61,526 nucleotides of DNA from Cyanobacteriota bacterium (GCA_019752015.1 JAIEMQ010000043.1:1-61526), one strand, 5' to 3'; counted from the stretch's first letter, positions 8,754 through 21,699 are shown. Translations and numbers: made by a program. Notes: generated by a model not told the origin, from the sequence alone.

Positions 8754-9740
8754 ATGTCACTCGAAGATCGCATCAAGACCACCATCGATCAGGCCGTAGC
8801 TCCACTCGTCAAACAGCTCGTCGATCAGGCCGGCGAGGCGCGCGACGAGGGCATTCGCGCGGCCAAGATCCAGATTTTCGAAGAAGCCGAGCAGGCCGCG
8901 CGGACGCGCGTCACCGATGCGGAAGCCCGCGTGCGCGCCGACATGGAGCAGAAGTTCGCCCAGACGCGGATCGAAGATCGCGAAGGCGCCGCCCGCGAAG
9001 TCCGCCGGCAGATGGAAGACGAAGTCGAAAAGAAAATGCGCGACGCCCTCGAAGCCGCCGAGCATCGCATGCGCATCGCGCTGGCGGATGGCCAGGCGAA
9101 AGCCGCCGAGGAGCTCAGGCAGGCCGTTGCCGACGCGCGCGTCAAGGAGCGCGAGATCGAAATGGCCGGCGTCAGCCGCATGCTCGAGAGCGTTCGCGGT
9201 CTCGACGGGGCGGCCTCGTTGAGCGAAGTCCTCGACGCGCTGGCGCAGGCCGCCGCTCGCGAAGCCGCGCGTGCCGCCGTCGTCGTGCTTCGCAGCGAAC
9301 GCATCCAGGGCTGGCGCATGGCCGGATTCGGGGCGCGCGATGCGCAGCCGAAGTCGATCGATCTGCCGCTCGCCGAATCCGGCGTCATCGGCCTGTCGGT
9401 CGCCGCCGCCCGCGCGGTGACGACGAAAGACAGCCCGAGCGCGAGTGTCGGGCCCGGCTTCGAAACGATTCCGCAGGATCGTATGGGCCTCGCGGTGCCA
9501 GTCATCGTCGGCGGCCGCGTGGTCGCTGTCGTCTATGCCGACGCGGTGACGCTCGATGGTCACGAGCGGCACGTGCCGAGCTGCTGGCCGGAGTTGATAG
9601 AAGTGCTCGCACGCCATGCCGGCCGCTGTCTTGAAGCGCTGACATCGCAGAAGACCGCGCCGCCGAGAATCGCCACTCCGGCGGGCGCGACTGGTCCAGC
9701 TAACACATCGGGGTCCGCATCGGCATCGAATCCGGCGTAA
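8754..9740 (+). CDS. Coiled-coil protein with GAF-like domain, function unknown
   Basis: 328 residues. Residues 1-155 are strongly charged heptads (EEAEQAARTRVTDAEARVRA, REVRRQMEDEVEKKMRD), predicting a long coiled coil. Residues 155-300 resemble a GAF domain: a helix SLSEVLDALAQAAAREA, core strands RAAVVVLRSERIQGWRMAGF, and MGLAVPVIVGGRVVAVVYAD, the usual end of a GAF sheet. The tail is Ala/Thr/Ser-rich. There is no catalytic output domain. It is followed 10 nt later by the lytic transglycosylase gene, so the two are probably co-transcribed. A role as a sensor scaffold is inference. Confidence 0.7.
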   Translation: MSLEDRIKTTIDQAVAPLVKQLVDQAGEARDEGIRAAKIQIFEEAEQAARTRVTDAEARVRADMEQKFAQTRIEDREGAAREVRRQMEDEVEKKMRDALEAAEHRMRIALADGQAKAAEELRQAVADARVKEREIEMAGVSRMLESVRGLDGAASLSEVLDALAQAAAREAARAAVVVLRSERIQGWRMAGFGARDAQPKSIDLPLAESGVIGLSVAAARAVTTKDSPSASVGPGFETIPQDRMGLAVPVIVGGRVVAVVYADAVTLDGHERHVPSCWPELIEVLARHAGRCLEALTSQKTAPPRIATPAGATGPANTSGSASASNPA

Positions 9741-9750
9741 CCTGAGTACG

Positions 9751-11870
9751 ATGAAAGTCCCCTCGGCCGTGGCGGCCGGCGCATTGCTGGCCGGCGTCAC
9801 GCTATCCGCAACACAGCTTGTCGTCCCCGGCCGGGCCGGCACCGTTACTCCTGCGAAGCTTTTGCCGACGGCGCACCCGCCGGTGCCGAACGATCTCGCC
9901 TCGATGTGGCTCGTGCCCGAGCAGAACGCCACGCTTGGCCCGGCGTTGGCCAATTTCGTTCGCGGCGTGCAGCTGCTCGAAGAGGACGACAAGCCGGCGC
10001 AAGCGTTGCCGCTCGTGAGCGATGGCGCGCTGTCCACGACACCGGTTGCCGATTACGCGCGCTATTACACCGGCCTTGCGCTGATGAAGCTCGATCGCAA
10101 TGCTGAGGCGGATAAGGTGCTTTCGGATCTGGCCGCGCGACAGATCGACGGCCATCTCCCCGAGGACGCCGCTTTCCGTCTTGCCGAGCTCCGCGAATCG
10201 CAGAAAGACTACCAGGGAGCGGTCTCCGCATACGAATCGCTCGTGCTGAAGAAGCTCGCGCAGCCGCAGGTGGCGTGGCTGCGCCTGGGACTCGCCGCCG
10301 ATCTGGCCGGCATGCCGATGCGATCGGTCGAGGCGCTGCAGCGCGCCTATTACGATTTCCCGACGACGGCTGAGAGCGATCAGGCGGGGCAGGCCCTCGA
10401 CAAGCAGGACGTCGATCTGGATGCGGCATTTGCCGCGAAAGAGCTCGCCCGCGCCGAAACGCTGTTCCAGGCACGGCGATGGACGGGCGCGCGGCAGTCG
10501 TACGATCGCGTGAAGCCGTTCGTTGCCGACACCGAGAAGGATCGTGTGGCGATGCGCATCGCCGCCGCCGACGTCGGCCTCGGCCGTCATCGCCAGGGCC
10601 GCGATGCGTTGCGGCCATATTTGACGGGCCCACTCGCCGACGAGGCCAACTTCCATTTCGTGCTGGCGACGCGCGGCCTCAGGCTGCAGGACGAATACGT
10701 CGCGGCGTCGCGATCGTTCGTCGAGAAATTCCCGGACAGCCCGTTCGCGGAAGAAGTCCTCAACAATCTCGCGTCCGCCTACATCGTTGACGATCGCGAT
10801 GCGGATGCCGATGCCGTGTTTCGCGAAATCCTCAATCGCTATCCGGCCGGCCGTTTCACCGAGCGCGCGGCATGGAAGGCCGGGTGGTGGGCGTATCGGC
10901 AGGGCCAGTTCACCGATGCCCTGCAGTATTTCGATCGAGGCGCGGCGCAATTCCCACGCTCCGATTACCGTCCGTCATGGCTATATTGGTCGGGCCGCGC
11001 GGCGCAGCAGGCCGGCGATATCGAGACCGGCATCGCGCGGCTGCGCCTCGCCGCAACCGATTATCACAACTCGTATTACGGCCGGCTCGCGGTGAAGCGT
11101 CTTGCCGGCGAGCGCGGCGGCGCGATCGCGCCGACACTCCAGCGTCAGCCGCTGCAGCCCACGTCAATCCCGACGGCCGGCCGGATCGCCTCGCTGCTGT
11201 CGGTGGGCCTCAATCGCGAGGCCATGAGCGAGCTGCAATACGCGCAGCGCGTGTGGGGTGACTCGCCGCAGCTGCAGGCGACGATCGCCGTCACGCACAA
11301 GCGTCTCGGCAACGTGCGCGCCGGCATCAACGCGATGAAGCGCGCGTATCCGCAATATCTCGCCGCCGGCGGCGAGACGCTGCCGCCGGAGATCCTGAAG
11401 ATCATTTTCCCCGTCGACTACTGGCCGCTGCTGCAGAAGTACGCGAAGGAGCGCAACCTCGATCCGTATGTCGTCGCCGCGTTGGTCGTGCAGGAATCGA
11501 ATTTCGATCCCGTGGTGGTGTCGCACGCGAATGCATACGGGTTGATGCAGGTGCTGCCGAGCACCGGCCGTAGTTACGCGCGCAAGCTCGGGATCAAGCC
11601 GTTCTCCACGCGCCGGCTCAAGGAGGCCGAGGTCAACGTCCGCATCGGCACGCAGATCTTTGCCGACGAGATCCGCAAGTACGGCGGCGTCCATTTCGCC
11701 CTCGCGGCATATAACGCCGGCGGCAGCCGCGTCATCCGCTGGCAGCGCGAGAAGCCGGGCCTGCCGCAGGACGAGTTCATCGACGACATCCCGTTCCCGG
11801 AGACGCAGAACTACGTCAAGCGCATCCTGGGTACTGCGGAGGACTACAGGTTTTTATATAGTTCTCAGTA

Positions 11871-11871
<1 letters not shown>
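9751..11871 (+). CDS. Soluble lytic murein transglycosylase with TPR-like region
   Basis: 706 residues. A Sec signal-like segment (VAAGALLAGVTLSATQLV) is followed by about 520 residues of TPR-like helical repeats. A C-terminal SLT domain follows, with catalytic E582 in VVQESNFDP, AYGLMQVLPSTG, VNVRIGTQIFADEI and FALAAYNAGG. Slt70-type enzymes cleave the MurNAc-GlcNAc bond with formation of 1,6-anhydroMurNAc in the periplasm. The length and architecture match Slt70 rather than short MltC/E forms. The stop codon TAG overlaps the GTG of the aminotransferase gene by one base. Confidence 0.9.
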
Positions 11872-13029
<1,158 letters not shown>

Positions 13030-13052
<23 letters not shown>

Positions 13053-14799
13053 TCCCGTCCTCGACGGTTTCCAGCTGGACATCGATGATCGTGTCGATCG
13101 CATCCAGCGCTGTTCGGCCATAGCGCCGCTCGTACTGCCGCTCGTGCACGAGCACGTGTGAGACGTGCGCGACTCTCAGCTCCGCCAGCGCCGCTTCGCT
13201 CGGAAACGAGTTCAACACGCGGCCGCGTGCTTCGAACGACTCCGGATGGAAGCTGCTGTAGCCGTTCAGCAGCGGCTTGAAGTAGCGCGTGTTCGCGAGC
13301 ACGTATGGACCGTTGAGGCTGACGTCCGCTCCCGAGTAGAAGGGGAATTCCGCGATGACGGCCCCGGGCTGCCCCGCGAAGCGGTCGTAGATTTTCGGGA
13401 TCTCGTAGACGGGCGTGAATCCGACCGGCGTGCGAATCGCTTCCACCGTGATCAGGACTGCGAGAACGACTGGCGCATAACGCCAGTGGCCCTTTCGCGC
13501 TTCGAGGGCGGCGGCGCCAAATCCCGCCAGCATCGCCAGCGCGGCGAGGGGTAACCATCCCCATCGCGCCACGTTTCTGAGCCCGCTCATCAGCGGCAAG
13601 TACTGATGGATGAGCGCGTATCCGGGCAGATCTGTTCCAAACGACAGGGCAAACCCCATCAGCCCCATCCCAATCGCCATCCTGACCCTCGACGCTACAT
13701 TTGGGGCCAGCCCCCGACTGTAGCCGGCTACGTTCCCGGCTACGTTCCCGGCTACGTTCGGGGCCAGCCCCCAACTGTCGCCGGCTACGTTCGGGGGCTG
13801 GCCCCAAACGTAGTTTGAAAGCGCAATAAGGGACAGGATGAGCACCGTGAAGCCGGGAAAGAGCGCCGTCCGCCCCTCGTAGAACTTCTGGCTCCACCAC
13901 GCAAAGTGCAGGCGGCCGCCGGTGGCGAGATAGTCGCGCCAGCTCGCGTTGTATTGCGCGACGTCGCTCGCCTGCCGCGCCAGGCCCTGATCGCGGTTCA
14001 CTTCGTAATACGGCCACAGGAACGGCGCCAGCGCGATCGCACTGATCGCGCCCGCGACTGCGAGCTCCTTGATGACGCCGCCGGGTCTCATCGCAATCTC
14101 GCGCCACCGGACGAGGACGCAGATGATCAGCGAGTAGGTCATGAAGACCAGCAGGTAATTGCTGCAGAGCGACTGCAGCACGAACGCTGCCGCAAGCAGG
14201 ATCGAATCGCGGCGTTTGCGATCGACGAGGACGCGATCGAAGGCGTACAGCATCAACGGAAAGAACTCGACGTGATGCGCCTGCAGGTGCACGAACCGCG
14301 TCAACACGTGCGCATTGAACGCGTAGGCGAGCCCCGCGATCACGCCGGCCCATTCGCTGCCCGTCCATCGCCGCATCAGCAGATACATCGACCAGCCTGA
14401 GAGCGCGAGTCCCGCGATGATCAGCAGGTTGTAAACGAGCACCGGCGACGCGCCCGCCCACATCAGCGGCGCGCCCATCACCGATTCGACGAACAGGTGT
14501 TCCGAGAACGCGAGCGAATGATGTTCGGGGTAAAGGATCGGCGCTTCGAACAGATTCAACGGCTGCCGCGGCAGCGCATGCGCGACCCACGCGATGATCC
14601 AGGTGTTGAGCTCGGCGTCGTGATTGTCGAGACGCGCCAGGCGGCCCGGCGCGCTGGCCAGCGGCCACGAATGCAGCACCGCCATCAGGATGAACAGCAA
14701 GGCTCCGCCCCAAACACCCAGCTTCGCCTTGCTGTTGGCAGTGTGGCCTTGCGCCTGCTCCGCAGGCGCGGCCCGTTCGCTTCGCTGCCGCTCGCTCAC
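13030..14799 (-). CDS. Polytopic membrane protein, GT-C/YfhO-like, with repeat insertion
   Basis: 589 residues with about 10-12 predicted TM helices and an N-terminal loop LDNHDAELNTWIIAWVAHAL typical of large GT-C-type membrane proteins. It is a paralogue of the adjacent gene at 14804-16426: both have WVAHAL, a YP-x-LAFSE motif, and a C-terminal soluble domain reading NGYSSFHPESF or NGYSDHIPQDF. A glycosyltransferase-type role is inferred only. Residues about 329-369 are a low-complexity insertion (GLAPNVAG, NVAG units) that is the in-frame translation of a GGGGCCAGCCCC palindromic repeat. The two genes are separated by 4 nt and likely form one operon. Confidence 0.75.
13692..13815. repeat. 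In-frame GGGGCCAGCCCC repeat cluster inside a membrane-protein gene
   Basis: About 124 bp contain three copies of the palindromic core (GGGGC, two bases, GCCCC), spaced by short tandem units of GGCTACGTTCCC. Read on the coding strand it gives GLAPNVAG and NVAG repeats without a stop. The same family occurs between genes at 39360-39438 upstream of dnaK, so this is a dispersed element rather than local protein sequence. Confidence 0.85.
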
Positions 14800-14803
14800 G
14801 GGA

Positions 14804-16426
14804 TTAGCGCGGCCAGGCGACGATTTCGTAAAGCCACACGTTGCCGTCCTTTTCGAGCGGCTTCAGATATCCGGCGTAATCAACATCGAGCCGGCGCGCC
14901 AGCTCCGCGGTTGCCGCGGCCGGCATCAGATCCATGTGCAGCACCGCATAACGCGCCTGCATCTTCTCCAGGATCGCGAATGATTCACGGCTCGGGAAAT
15001 TCGCCAGCGTGGTGGCGTTGTCCCGGAAATCCTGCGGGATGTGATCGCTGTAGCCGTTGATCAGCGGCTGCCAGTGCGCCGTCGACAACAACATGTACTC
15101 CGCGTGGCGGTGAAACTCGATGCTCGTCGCCCAATACGGCAGCTCGATCACCGGGCCTCTCGGGAGCGATGCGAGCATGCGATGGACGTCCGACAGCGGC
15201 GGCGCCTCCCGCATCCGCAGCGGCGCCCGGTACAAATCCGCGCACGCCAGCAGCAGGAGGATTGACCCGGCGGCTTTGGCGCCACGGCGTTGCATGATCG
15301 CAACCATTGCCGGCGCCGACAGCACGACCAGGCACAGCGTGACGACAATGCCGGCGCGAGTCGGCGCCCGGAGGAATGAGAAGACCGGGACCGTGTTGTA
15401 GAGCAACGTGTAGAGGCCGGCGGCCGGGCCCAGGGTGATCCAGAACGTGAAGATGGCGAGCCCGATGTAGTACCACGCGACGTCTCGCAGCTGACTGCGC
15501 AGCATCACCCGTGCGCCGCTGACGCCGAGCACGATGGCGAGGATGCCGGGGAAGATGCCTTCGCTCGGGTTCGTCAGATACGGCGCCCACCAGCGATGGG
15601 CCCACGCCGACGACAACAGCCAGCCGCCAAGGTTCGCGGAATACTGCCCTGACAGCGTGCGCTGGAACCCGGTCGATTCCTGCATCTGCACGTAGGGCAG
15701 GAAGAATGGCGCGATCACGCCCACGCACACGACGGCGGCGACGCCAACCATGGCCCAGTACCGGATGTCCTTCCATCGCTGCCGTGAAATCGCAAACCAG
15801 ATCGAGGCAATCGCGATCATGCCGCCGGCGAAGATGCCGTAGTAGGCGCAGGCAAGACCCGTCAGCGCCATGACCACGCCGAGCTCGATCGCGCGGGCGA
15901 TCGAGGTGCGATCGAGGAAGCGATGCCAGCACAGCATCACCCACGGCAGAAAGCCAATCATCAGCAGCTGGATGTGGGCCTGCCGGATGAACGCAAACGG
16001 GCAATACGCGTACATCACCCCGCAGATCACCGCGGCCCAGCGATCGCCGGTGAGACGCCGCACCAGGTAATACGTGGCGATGAACGACTGCGCGAACGCG
16101 GCCAGGAAAATGAAGTTGTGCGTCGTGTACGGGTTCTTCGTCAGCCGCCACACCGGCGCGCCGATCACGCCCTCGACGATGTTGCCTTCGGAGAAGGCCA
16201 GCGCGTTGGTGTGCGGGTAGAAGATGTTGGCGTTGAACAGCTGCCGCGGATCGGTCGTCAGCGCATGCGCCACCCACGACACCACCCAGATGCTCCAGCG
16301 GCCGTCATTGGTATCAAGCCGGCCGGCGTCGTTGAAATGGAGGATATAGGGAAGGGTGAAGACGCACGCGAGGATGACAGCGCCGAGCACGACGGCCGTG
16401 GCTTCGACGGATCCTCGAAAGCGCAT
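14804..16426 (-). CDS. Polytopic membrane protein, GT-C/YfhO-like (paralogue)
   Basis: 540 residues, about 11-12 TM helices (first VVLGAVILACVFTLPYIL). The large first loop LDTNDGRWSIWVVSWVAHAL, YPHTNALAFSEGNIVEGVIG and C-terminal NGYSDHIPQDF align with the neighbour at 13030, without the APNVAG insertion. Such proteins in Acidobacteriota are usually left as hypothetical or YfhO-like; transfer of a lipid-linked sugar is an inference from topology. It is divergent from the methyltransferase gene, with only 28 nt between starts. Confidence 0.75.
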   Translation of the reverse strand: MRFRGSVEATAVVLGAVILACVFTLPYILHFNDAGRLDTNDGRWSIWVVSWVAHALTTDPRQLFNANIFYPHTNALAFSEGNIVEGVIGAPVWRLTKNPYTTHNFIFLAAFAQSFIATYYLVRRLTGDRWAAVICGVMYAYCPFAFIRQAHIQLLMIGFLPWVMLCWHRFLDRTSIARAIELGVVMALTGLACAYYGIFAGGMIAIASIWFAISRQRWKDIRYWAMVGVAAVVCVGVIAPFFLPYVQMQESTGFQRTLSGQYSANLGGWLLSSAWAHRWWAPYLTNPSEGIFPGILAIVLGVSGARVMLRSQLRDVAWYYIGLAIFTFWITLGPAAGLYTLLYNTVPVFSFLRAPTRAGIVVTLCLVVLSAPAMVAIMQRRGAKAAGSILLLLACADLYRAPLRMREAPPLSDVHRMLASLPRGPVIELPYWATSIEFHRHAEYMLLSTAHWQPLINGYSDHIPQDFRDNATTLANFPSRESFAILEKMQARYAVLHMDLMPAAATAELARRLDVDYAGYLKPLEKDGNVWLYEIVAWPR

Positions 16427-16435
16427 GTGAGACGG

Positions 16436-16441
16436 TAGAAT
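16436..16441 (+). promoter_or_regulatory. Possible -10 element (near-leaderless)
   Basis: TAGAAT lies 13 nt before the GTG start of the methyltransferase gene. This would leave a leader of only about 7 nt. There is no clear -35. Confidence 0.3.
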
Positions 16442-16454
16442 AACCTGTCTTTTT

Positions 16455-17195
16455 GTGGACCGGCTACTTGAACTGACCTACCGCGCCGAACAATCGCACT
16501 TCTGGTTTCGCGGCTTCCGCCAATTCATGCGGCCCGCGCTCGAGCGCGCCATCGCCGGTGTCGCCGCGCCGCGGATCCTCGATTGCGGCTGCGGCACCGG
16601 CTCGAACCTCGAGATGCTGCGTCCCTACGGCAGCGCCGTCGGTTTCGATCTGACCCGCATCGGCGCCGAGTTCGCAAAGGCGCACGGCCACCGCGTCGCG
16701 CAGGCGAGCATTGCCGAGATGCCGTTTCAGAAGGAGTCGTTCGATCTGGCGACGTCGTTCGACGTCTTCCAGGTGCTGCCCGATGTGATCGAGCAGGCCG
16801 CGATCATGGAAATGTGGCGGGTCCTGAAGCCCGGCGGCCGGATCCTCTTGCACGTAGCCGCGCTGCAGATCCTGCACGGCAAGCATTCGGTGTTGTCGGA
16901 AGAGAAGCGGCGCTATACGCCGGCGCGCCTTCGCTCGATCGTTGAAAGCGCGAACTTCCGGATCGAACGGCTCACGTTCGATCATTTCAGCTTGCTGCCG
17001 ATGATCCTGCCGGTGCGCGCGTGGCACCGCCTGACCGCGAAGGATGGAGTCGTCTCGGCCGGGGAGGGTGAAATCACCGTGCCGATGGCGCCGGTGAATG
17101 CCCTCCTGACCGGATTGGTGTCGCTCGAAGCGCTGGCCCTGCGAGCGGTCGACATGCCGATCGGCAGCTCCCTAATGGTTTTGGCCCGGAAGTAA
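16455..17195 (+). CDS. Class I SAM-dependent methyltransferase
   Basis: 246 residues. Motif I is ILDCGCGTGSNLEML, motif II ends in VGFDLT, motif IV is SFDLATSFDVFQVLPD, and WRVLKPGGRILLHV is the post-III signature of methyltransf_11/25-type enzymes. The N-terminal YRAEQSHFWFRGFRQF resembles methyltransferases acting on lipids or sugars, including some near glycosyltransferases. The GTG start at 16455 follows a weak promoter. The position beside two membrane proteins of possible glycan function suggests, but does not show, a surface-polymer role. Its stop codon sits in the loop of the terminator hairpin at 17179-17210. Confidence 0.8.
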   Translation: MDRLLELTYRAEQSHFWFRGFRQFMRPALERAIAGVAAPRILDCGCGTGSNLEMLRPYGSAVGFDLTRIGAEFAKAHGHRVAQASIAEMPFQKESFDLATSFDVFQVLPDVIEQAAIMEMWRVLKPGGRILLHVAALQILHGKHSVLSEEKRRYTPARLRSIVESANFRIERLTFDHFSLLPMILPVRAWHRLTAKDGVVSAGEGEITVPMAPVNALLTGLVSLEALALRAVDMPIGSSLMVLARK

Positions 17196-17210
17196 GGCAC
17201 CGGGCCAAAA
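17179..17210. terminator. Bidirectional terminator hairpin
   Basis: TTTTGGCCCGG (17179-17189) and CCGGGCCAAAA (17200-17210) are perfect 11-bp inverted repeats around a 10-nt loop containing the TAA stop of the methyltransferase gene. A/T tracts on both sides suit termination for this gene and for the convergent outer-membrane protein gene. Confidence 0.6.
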
Positions 17211-17252
17211 TCTCGCCGAAGCGCGAAGCGCGAAGGCGGACGCGTAAACCCG

Positions 17253-18080
17253 TCAATAGCGGACCACGCCTCCAAAGTACAGACCGGTGAACTTCAAGTC
17301 GCCGGTGTCGGTCGACGTCTGGTAGAAGATCGTCGTCTTGCGCCAGCCAAGCTGCGCGCCGATATACTTGTTCGCGTTGTAGGTCGCGTGCAGATCGAAG
17401 TCGTTGTAGCTGCCGTCGCCGTTGAGCTGTTCCTTGAGGCTGCGCGGAATCCGGAAGAACGTGAAGTCGCCGTCGATCGACAGGTTGCGCGTGACATAGC
17501 CGCGGCCGGCGAAATTGAACGCCGGAATCGGGGCGACCTGCCTGAAAAACTCCGCGCCAATCGGACTTGCCAGATTGACGTCGATGGTCGCGAGCTTGCC
17601 GCTGATGCCGGCGCCGATGAAGCCCCACGGCTTGTGAATGAAGTCGTATTCGTACCCGAAGCTGTCGGTCGAGAAATCCACCGTTGTCGTCACCGGCAAA
17701 CCGATGTTGTAGCGCTGGCCGTTGAAGATGAAGGACCGCTGCACCGGGAACGCGTCGGTCTGGTACTTGATCGGCAGGCGCTGATACTTGAAGCGGTGCT
17801 TCTTCGCCGGCTTCAGCACGAGATCGAACTTGCCGAGCCGATGCTTCTGGATGCCGAGGTCGGCAATCAGATCGACGTCGGAGCCGAGAATGCCGAGCGA
17901 CTCCGAATTGACGATCAGCTCCGGGGTGGCGTTCCACCAGCCGTACGCGGCTTCGATGTGGTAATCCTCGGCGATGCCGCCTCCACGCAGAGACCGGTAC
18001 TGTGCCTCTGCCGCCGGCGGTGCCGCCAACAGTCCTAGAATCACGACACTCGAGAAAACGTACACACGGCATACAGACAT
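17253..18080 (-). CDS. Outer-membrane beta-barrel protein, function unknown
   Basis: 275 residues with a signal peptide (VFSSVVILGLLAAPPAAEAQ, cleavage after AEA). The mature part alternates amphipathic strands rich in Tyr/Phe and Gly (YHIEAAYGWWNATPEL, FGYEYDFIHKPWGFIGAG, GLYFGGVVRY at the end), typical of a small 8-12-strand barrel; the final residues end in an aromatic as expected for BAM recognition. No family name is recognised. It is convergent with the methyltransferase gene and shares the hairpin terminator. Confidence 0.65.
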   Translation of the reverse strand: MSVCRVYVFSSVVILGLLAAPPAAEAQYRSLRGGGIAEDYHIEAAYGWWNATPELIVNSESLGILGSDVDLIADLGIQKHRLGKFDLVLKPAKKHRFKYQRLPIKYQTDAFPVQRSFIFNGQRYNIGLPVTTTVDFSTDSFGYEYDFIHKPWGFIGAGISGKLATIDVNLASPIGAEFFRQVAPIPAFNFAGRGYVTRNLSIDGDFTFFRIPRSLKEQLNGDGSYNDFDLHATYNANKYIGAQLGWRKTTIFYQTSTDTGDLKFTGLYFGGVVRY

Positions 18081-18169
18081 TAAAAAAGGATATCAGATCT
18101 CAGATCTCGGAATGCTGATTTGAACTCTTCAACAAAAATCAGCAATCCGCCATCAGCGATCGGCTTTTC
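18081..18169. repeat. Short tandem 7-mers and an inverted repeat downstream of cstA
   Basis: CAGATCT occurs twice in tandem near 18093-18106. GCTGATTTG and CAAAAATCAGC (about 18114-18145) form a hairpin just after the cstA stop. It may serve as a terminator, but the U-tract is poor. Confidence 0.4.
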
Positions 18170-20005
<1,836 letters not shown>

Positions 20006-20086
20006 AGAACGTGAATTCTAGTGCAGGGCGCTGGCTAGACGCGTATCGAATTGTATTTTCAGGCGGACCGGGTCGAGTCGAGCCCC

Positions 20087-20650
20087 TTAGCGCGCGGCGT
20101 CGCTGCCTGGTGCGGGCGCGGGCGCCGGTGCGGCGGGCGGGGCCGGCTTCTTCGCGTCGGCCTCGCGCTTGCGGAAGAGCGTATCGACCACGCCGGGGAT
20201 GCTGTTCTCGGGGCTCCAGCCAAGGCGCAGCACCGTCAGGCGCACCTTGCGGCGGCCGAACTGCAACGCTTCCTTGCAGCTCCACAGATAGAGATCGACA
20301 CTGCGGCCGCGAACGGCCGGGCCCGTATCCATCACGGTCCAGACGCCGCTGTACCGCGGGTTCGGTGTCTCGAGCCTGACGACGCTGCCGACCGGCAGGA
20401 TCGCCGGATCCGCGGCGGCAATGCCGGTGCGCACGCCCACTCCGGACGCGGTCGTTTCGCCCTTGCAATATGCGGTCGCCGAAAACTGCAGGCGCGCTCC
20501 GGCCTGCGGCAGCACCGTGGTCTCGGTGATGGACGGCACGCTCGCCTCGGATCGCGAGTCGCGCGTCTTCATCTCGTGCGCAAACACGAATACCGTGGCG
20601 ACGGTGAATGTCGCGATCGCTCTCTTCCAATAGGCTTCAGCGATGCGCAA
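20087..20650 (-). CDS. 3D-domain protein (MltA-C-terminal-like)
   Basis: 187 residues from a TTG start that overlaps the thiL stop by 14 nt. A hydrophobic segment IATFTVATVFVFA near the N-terminus suggests export or anchoring. A 3D domain follows: FSATAYCKGETTASG, VRTGIAAADPAILPVGSVVRL, YSGVWTVMDTGPAVRGRSVDLYL, with the three conserved aspartates in the DP, DTG and VDLY positions. 3D domains belong to cell-wall-active enzymes such as MltA and Stationary-phase Sps proteins. The tail is Pro/Ala-rich. A peptidoglycan hydrolase role is inferred. Confidence 0.7.
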   Translation of the reverse strand: MRIAEAYWKRAIATFTVATVFVFAHEMKTRDSRSEASVPSITETTVLPQAGARLQFSATAYCKGETTASGVGVRTGIAAADPAILPVGSVVRLETPNPRYSGVWTVMDTGPAVRGRSVDLYLWSCKEALQFGRRKVRLTVLRLGWSPENSIPGVVDTLFRKREADAKKPAPPAAPAPAPAPGSDAAR

Positions 20651-21677
20651 AGTGTTCGAACCCTTCCGGTAACGCGTCCTGCTTTCCCGCTCGATCGATC
20701 ACGAGCTCGAGCGGGTCTTTCGTAAACACGCCGATCTTCGTCAACGGTGGATCCGATACGTGCCGGGCCACCGATCGCAACGCGCCGCCGCTGCGAGGCG
20801 GCACCGCGAAGAGCAGCTCGTAATCGTCGCCGCCGCGCGTTGCCGCCATCACGGGATCGACGCCGCGATTCGTCCACCACTCGCGCGCGCACTGATCGAT
20901 CGGTAATACATTGCCGTCGATCCGCACGCCAACTCCACTCGCCGCCGCCACTTGTCTCAGCGCATCCGCGAGACCGTCGCTCAAATCCATCGCGGCTTTC
21001 GCAGCCCGCGCGCGACCCATCGCCACTCCCAAGCGGACGCGTGGCTCGGGTCGCCGATGTCTCGCGGCGCAGCCGGGATCCGGGATCCGGGATCCGGGAT
21101 CAGTGAGCATTTCCAAACCGGCCGCGGCTCCACCAATCGTTCCACTCAGCCAGATCTCATGGCCGGTTCGCGCTGCGCCGCGTGTCAACCATCGCCGCGG
21201 TCCGGCCTCTCCGCCCGCGGTCACATCGACGACCAGTGGGCCGTCGGTTCGCGTGATATTCCCGCCCGCGACCGAAACACCGTGACGGCCTGCGAGGGCC
21301 GCCAGTCCATCCACGAGATCTTCGACGTCTGCCACCAGCCAGGAGCCGGGCAGCACCAGAGAAAGCAGAGCCCAACGGGGCGTCGCCGCCATGGCGGCCA
21401 GGTCACTGAGATTGACCGCGAGCGCCTTGTGTCCGACATCCGCCGGGCTCGAATAGGCGCGAGTGAAATGCACCCCTTCGACAACGGCGTCCGTCGTGAC
21501 GACCAACCGTTCGTTCCGGCCCGGAGCCAGAACCGCCGCATCGTCTCCAGGTCCGACCAGGACCGAGGCTGAGGGGCGGGGGAGGCGAGCCAGGATTCTC
21601 GCCAGAAGCGCGTGTTCGCCGAGGTCGGCGACCGTCATGGCCGCGGACTCGGCTGAGCACTCCTGACGGCGCGACAA
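20637..21677 (-). CDS. thiL: Thiamine-monophosphate kinase
   Basis: 346 residues in the longest form; an ATG 13 codons in (21638, MTVADLGEHALLARIL) is a plausible true start. VGPGDDAAVL, VVTTDAVVEGVHF, NLSDLAAMAATPRWALLSL, GGNITRTDG and AMDLSDGL match the Mg-ATP and thiamine-phosphate-binding motifs of ThiL. It phosphorylates TMP to thiamine diphosphate in the cytoplasm. A heptamer array (GGGATCC, four copies, 21073-21102) is translated in frame as DPGSRIPDPG in a loop before MDLSDGL. It lies downstream of the 6S RNA gene. Confidence 0.88.
   Translation of the reverse strand: MSRRQECSAESAAMTVADLGEHALLARILARLPRPSASVLVGPGDDAAVLAPGRNERLVVTTDAVVEGVHFTRAYSSPADVGHKALAVNLSDLAAMAATPRWALLSLVLPGSWLVADVEDLVDGLAALAGRHGVSVAGGNITRTDGPLVVDVTAGGEAGPRRWLTRGAARTGHEIWLSGTIGGAAAGLEMLTDPGSRIPDPGCAARHRRPEPRVRLGVAMGRARAAKAAMDLSDGLADALRQVAAASGVGVRIDGNVLPIDQCAREWWTNRGVDPVMAATRGGDDYELLFAVPPRSGGALRSVARHVSDPPLTKIGVFTKDPLELVIDRAGKQDALPEGFEHFAHR
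21073..21102. repeat. GGGATCC heptamer array inside thiL
   Basis: Four tandem copies of a heptamer (GGGATCC, the last diverged) keep the thiL frame and insert about 10 residues. The unit is itself a GGATCC palindrome. Confidence 0.85.
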
Positions 21678-21699
21678 CGGAGCGCCGTGCAGGTCGATA

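Noticed and set aside
13606-13818. Plus-strand ORF with GQPPTVAGYV repeats
   Set aside because: It is only the opposite reading of the GGGGCCAGCCCC repeat inside a minus-strand gene.
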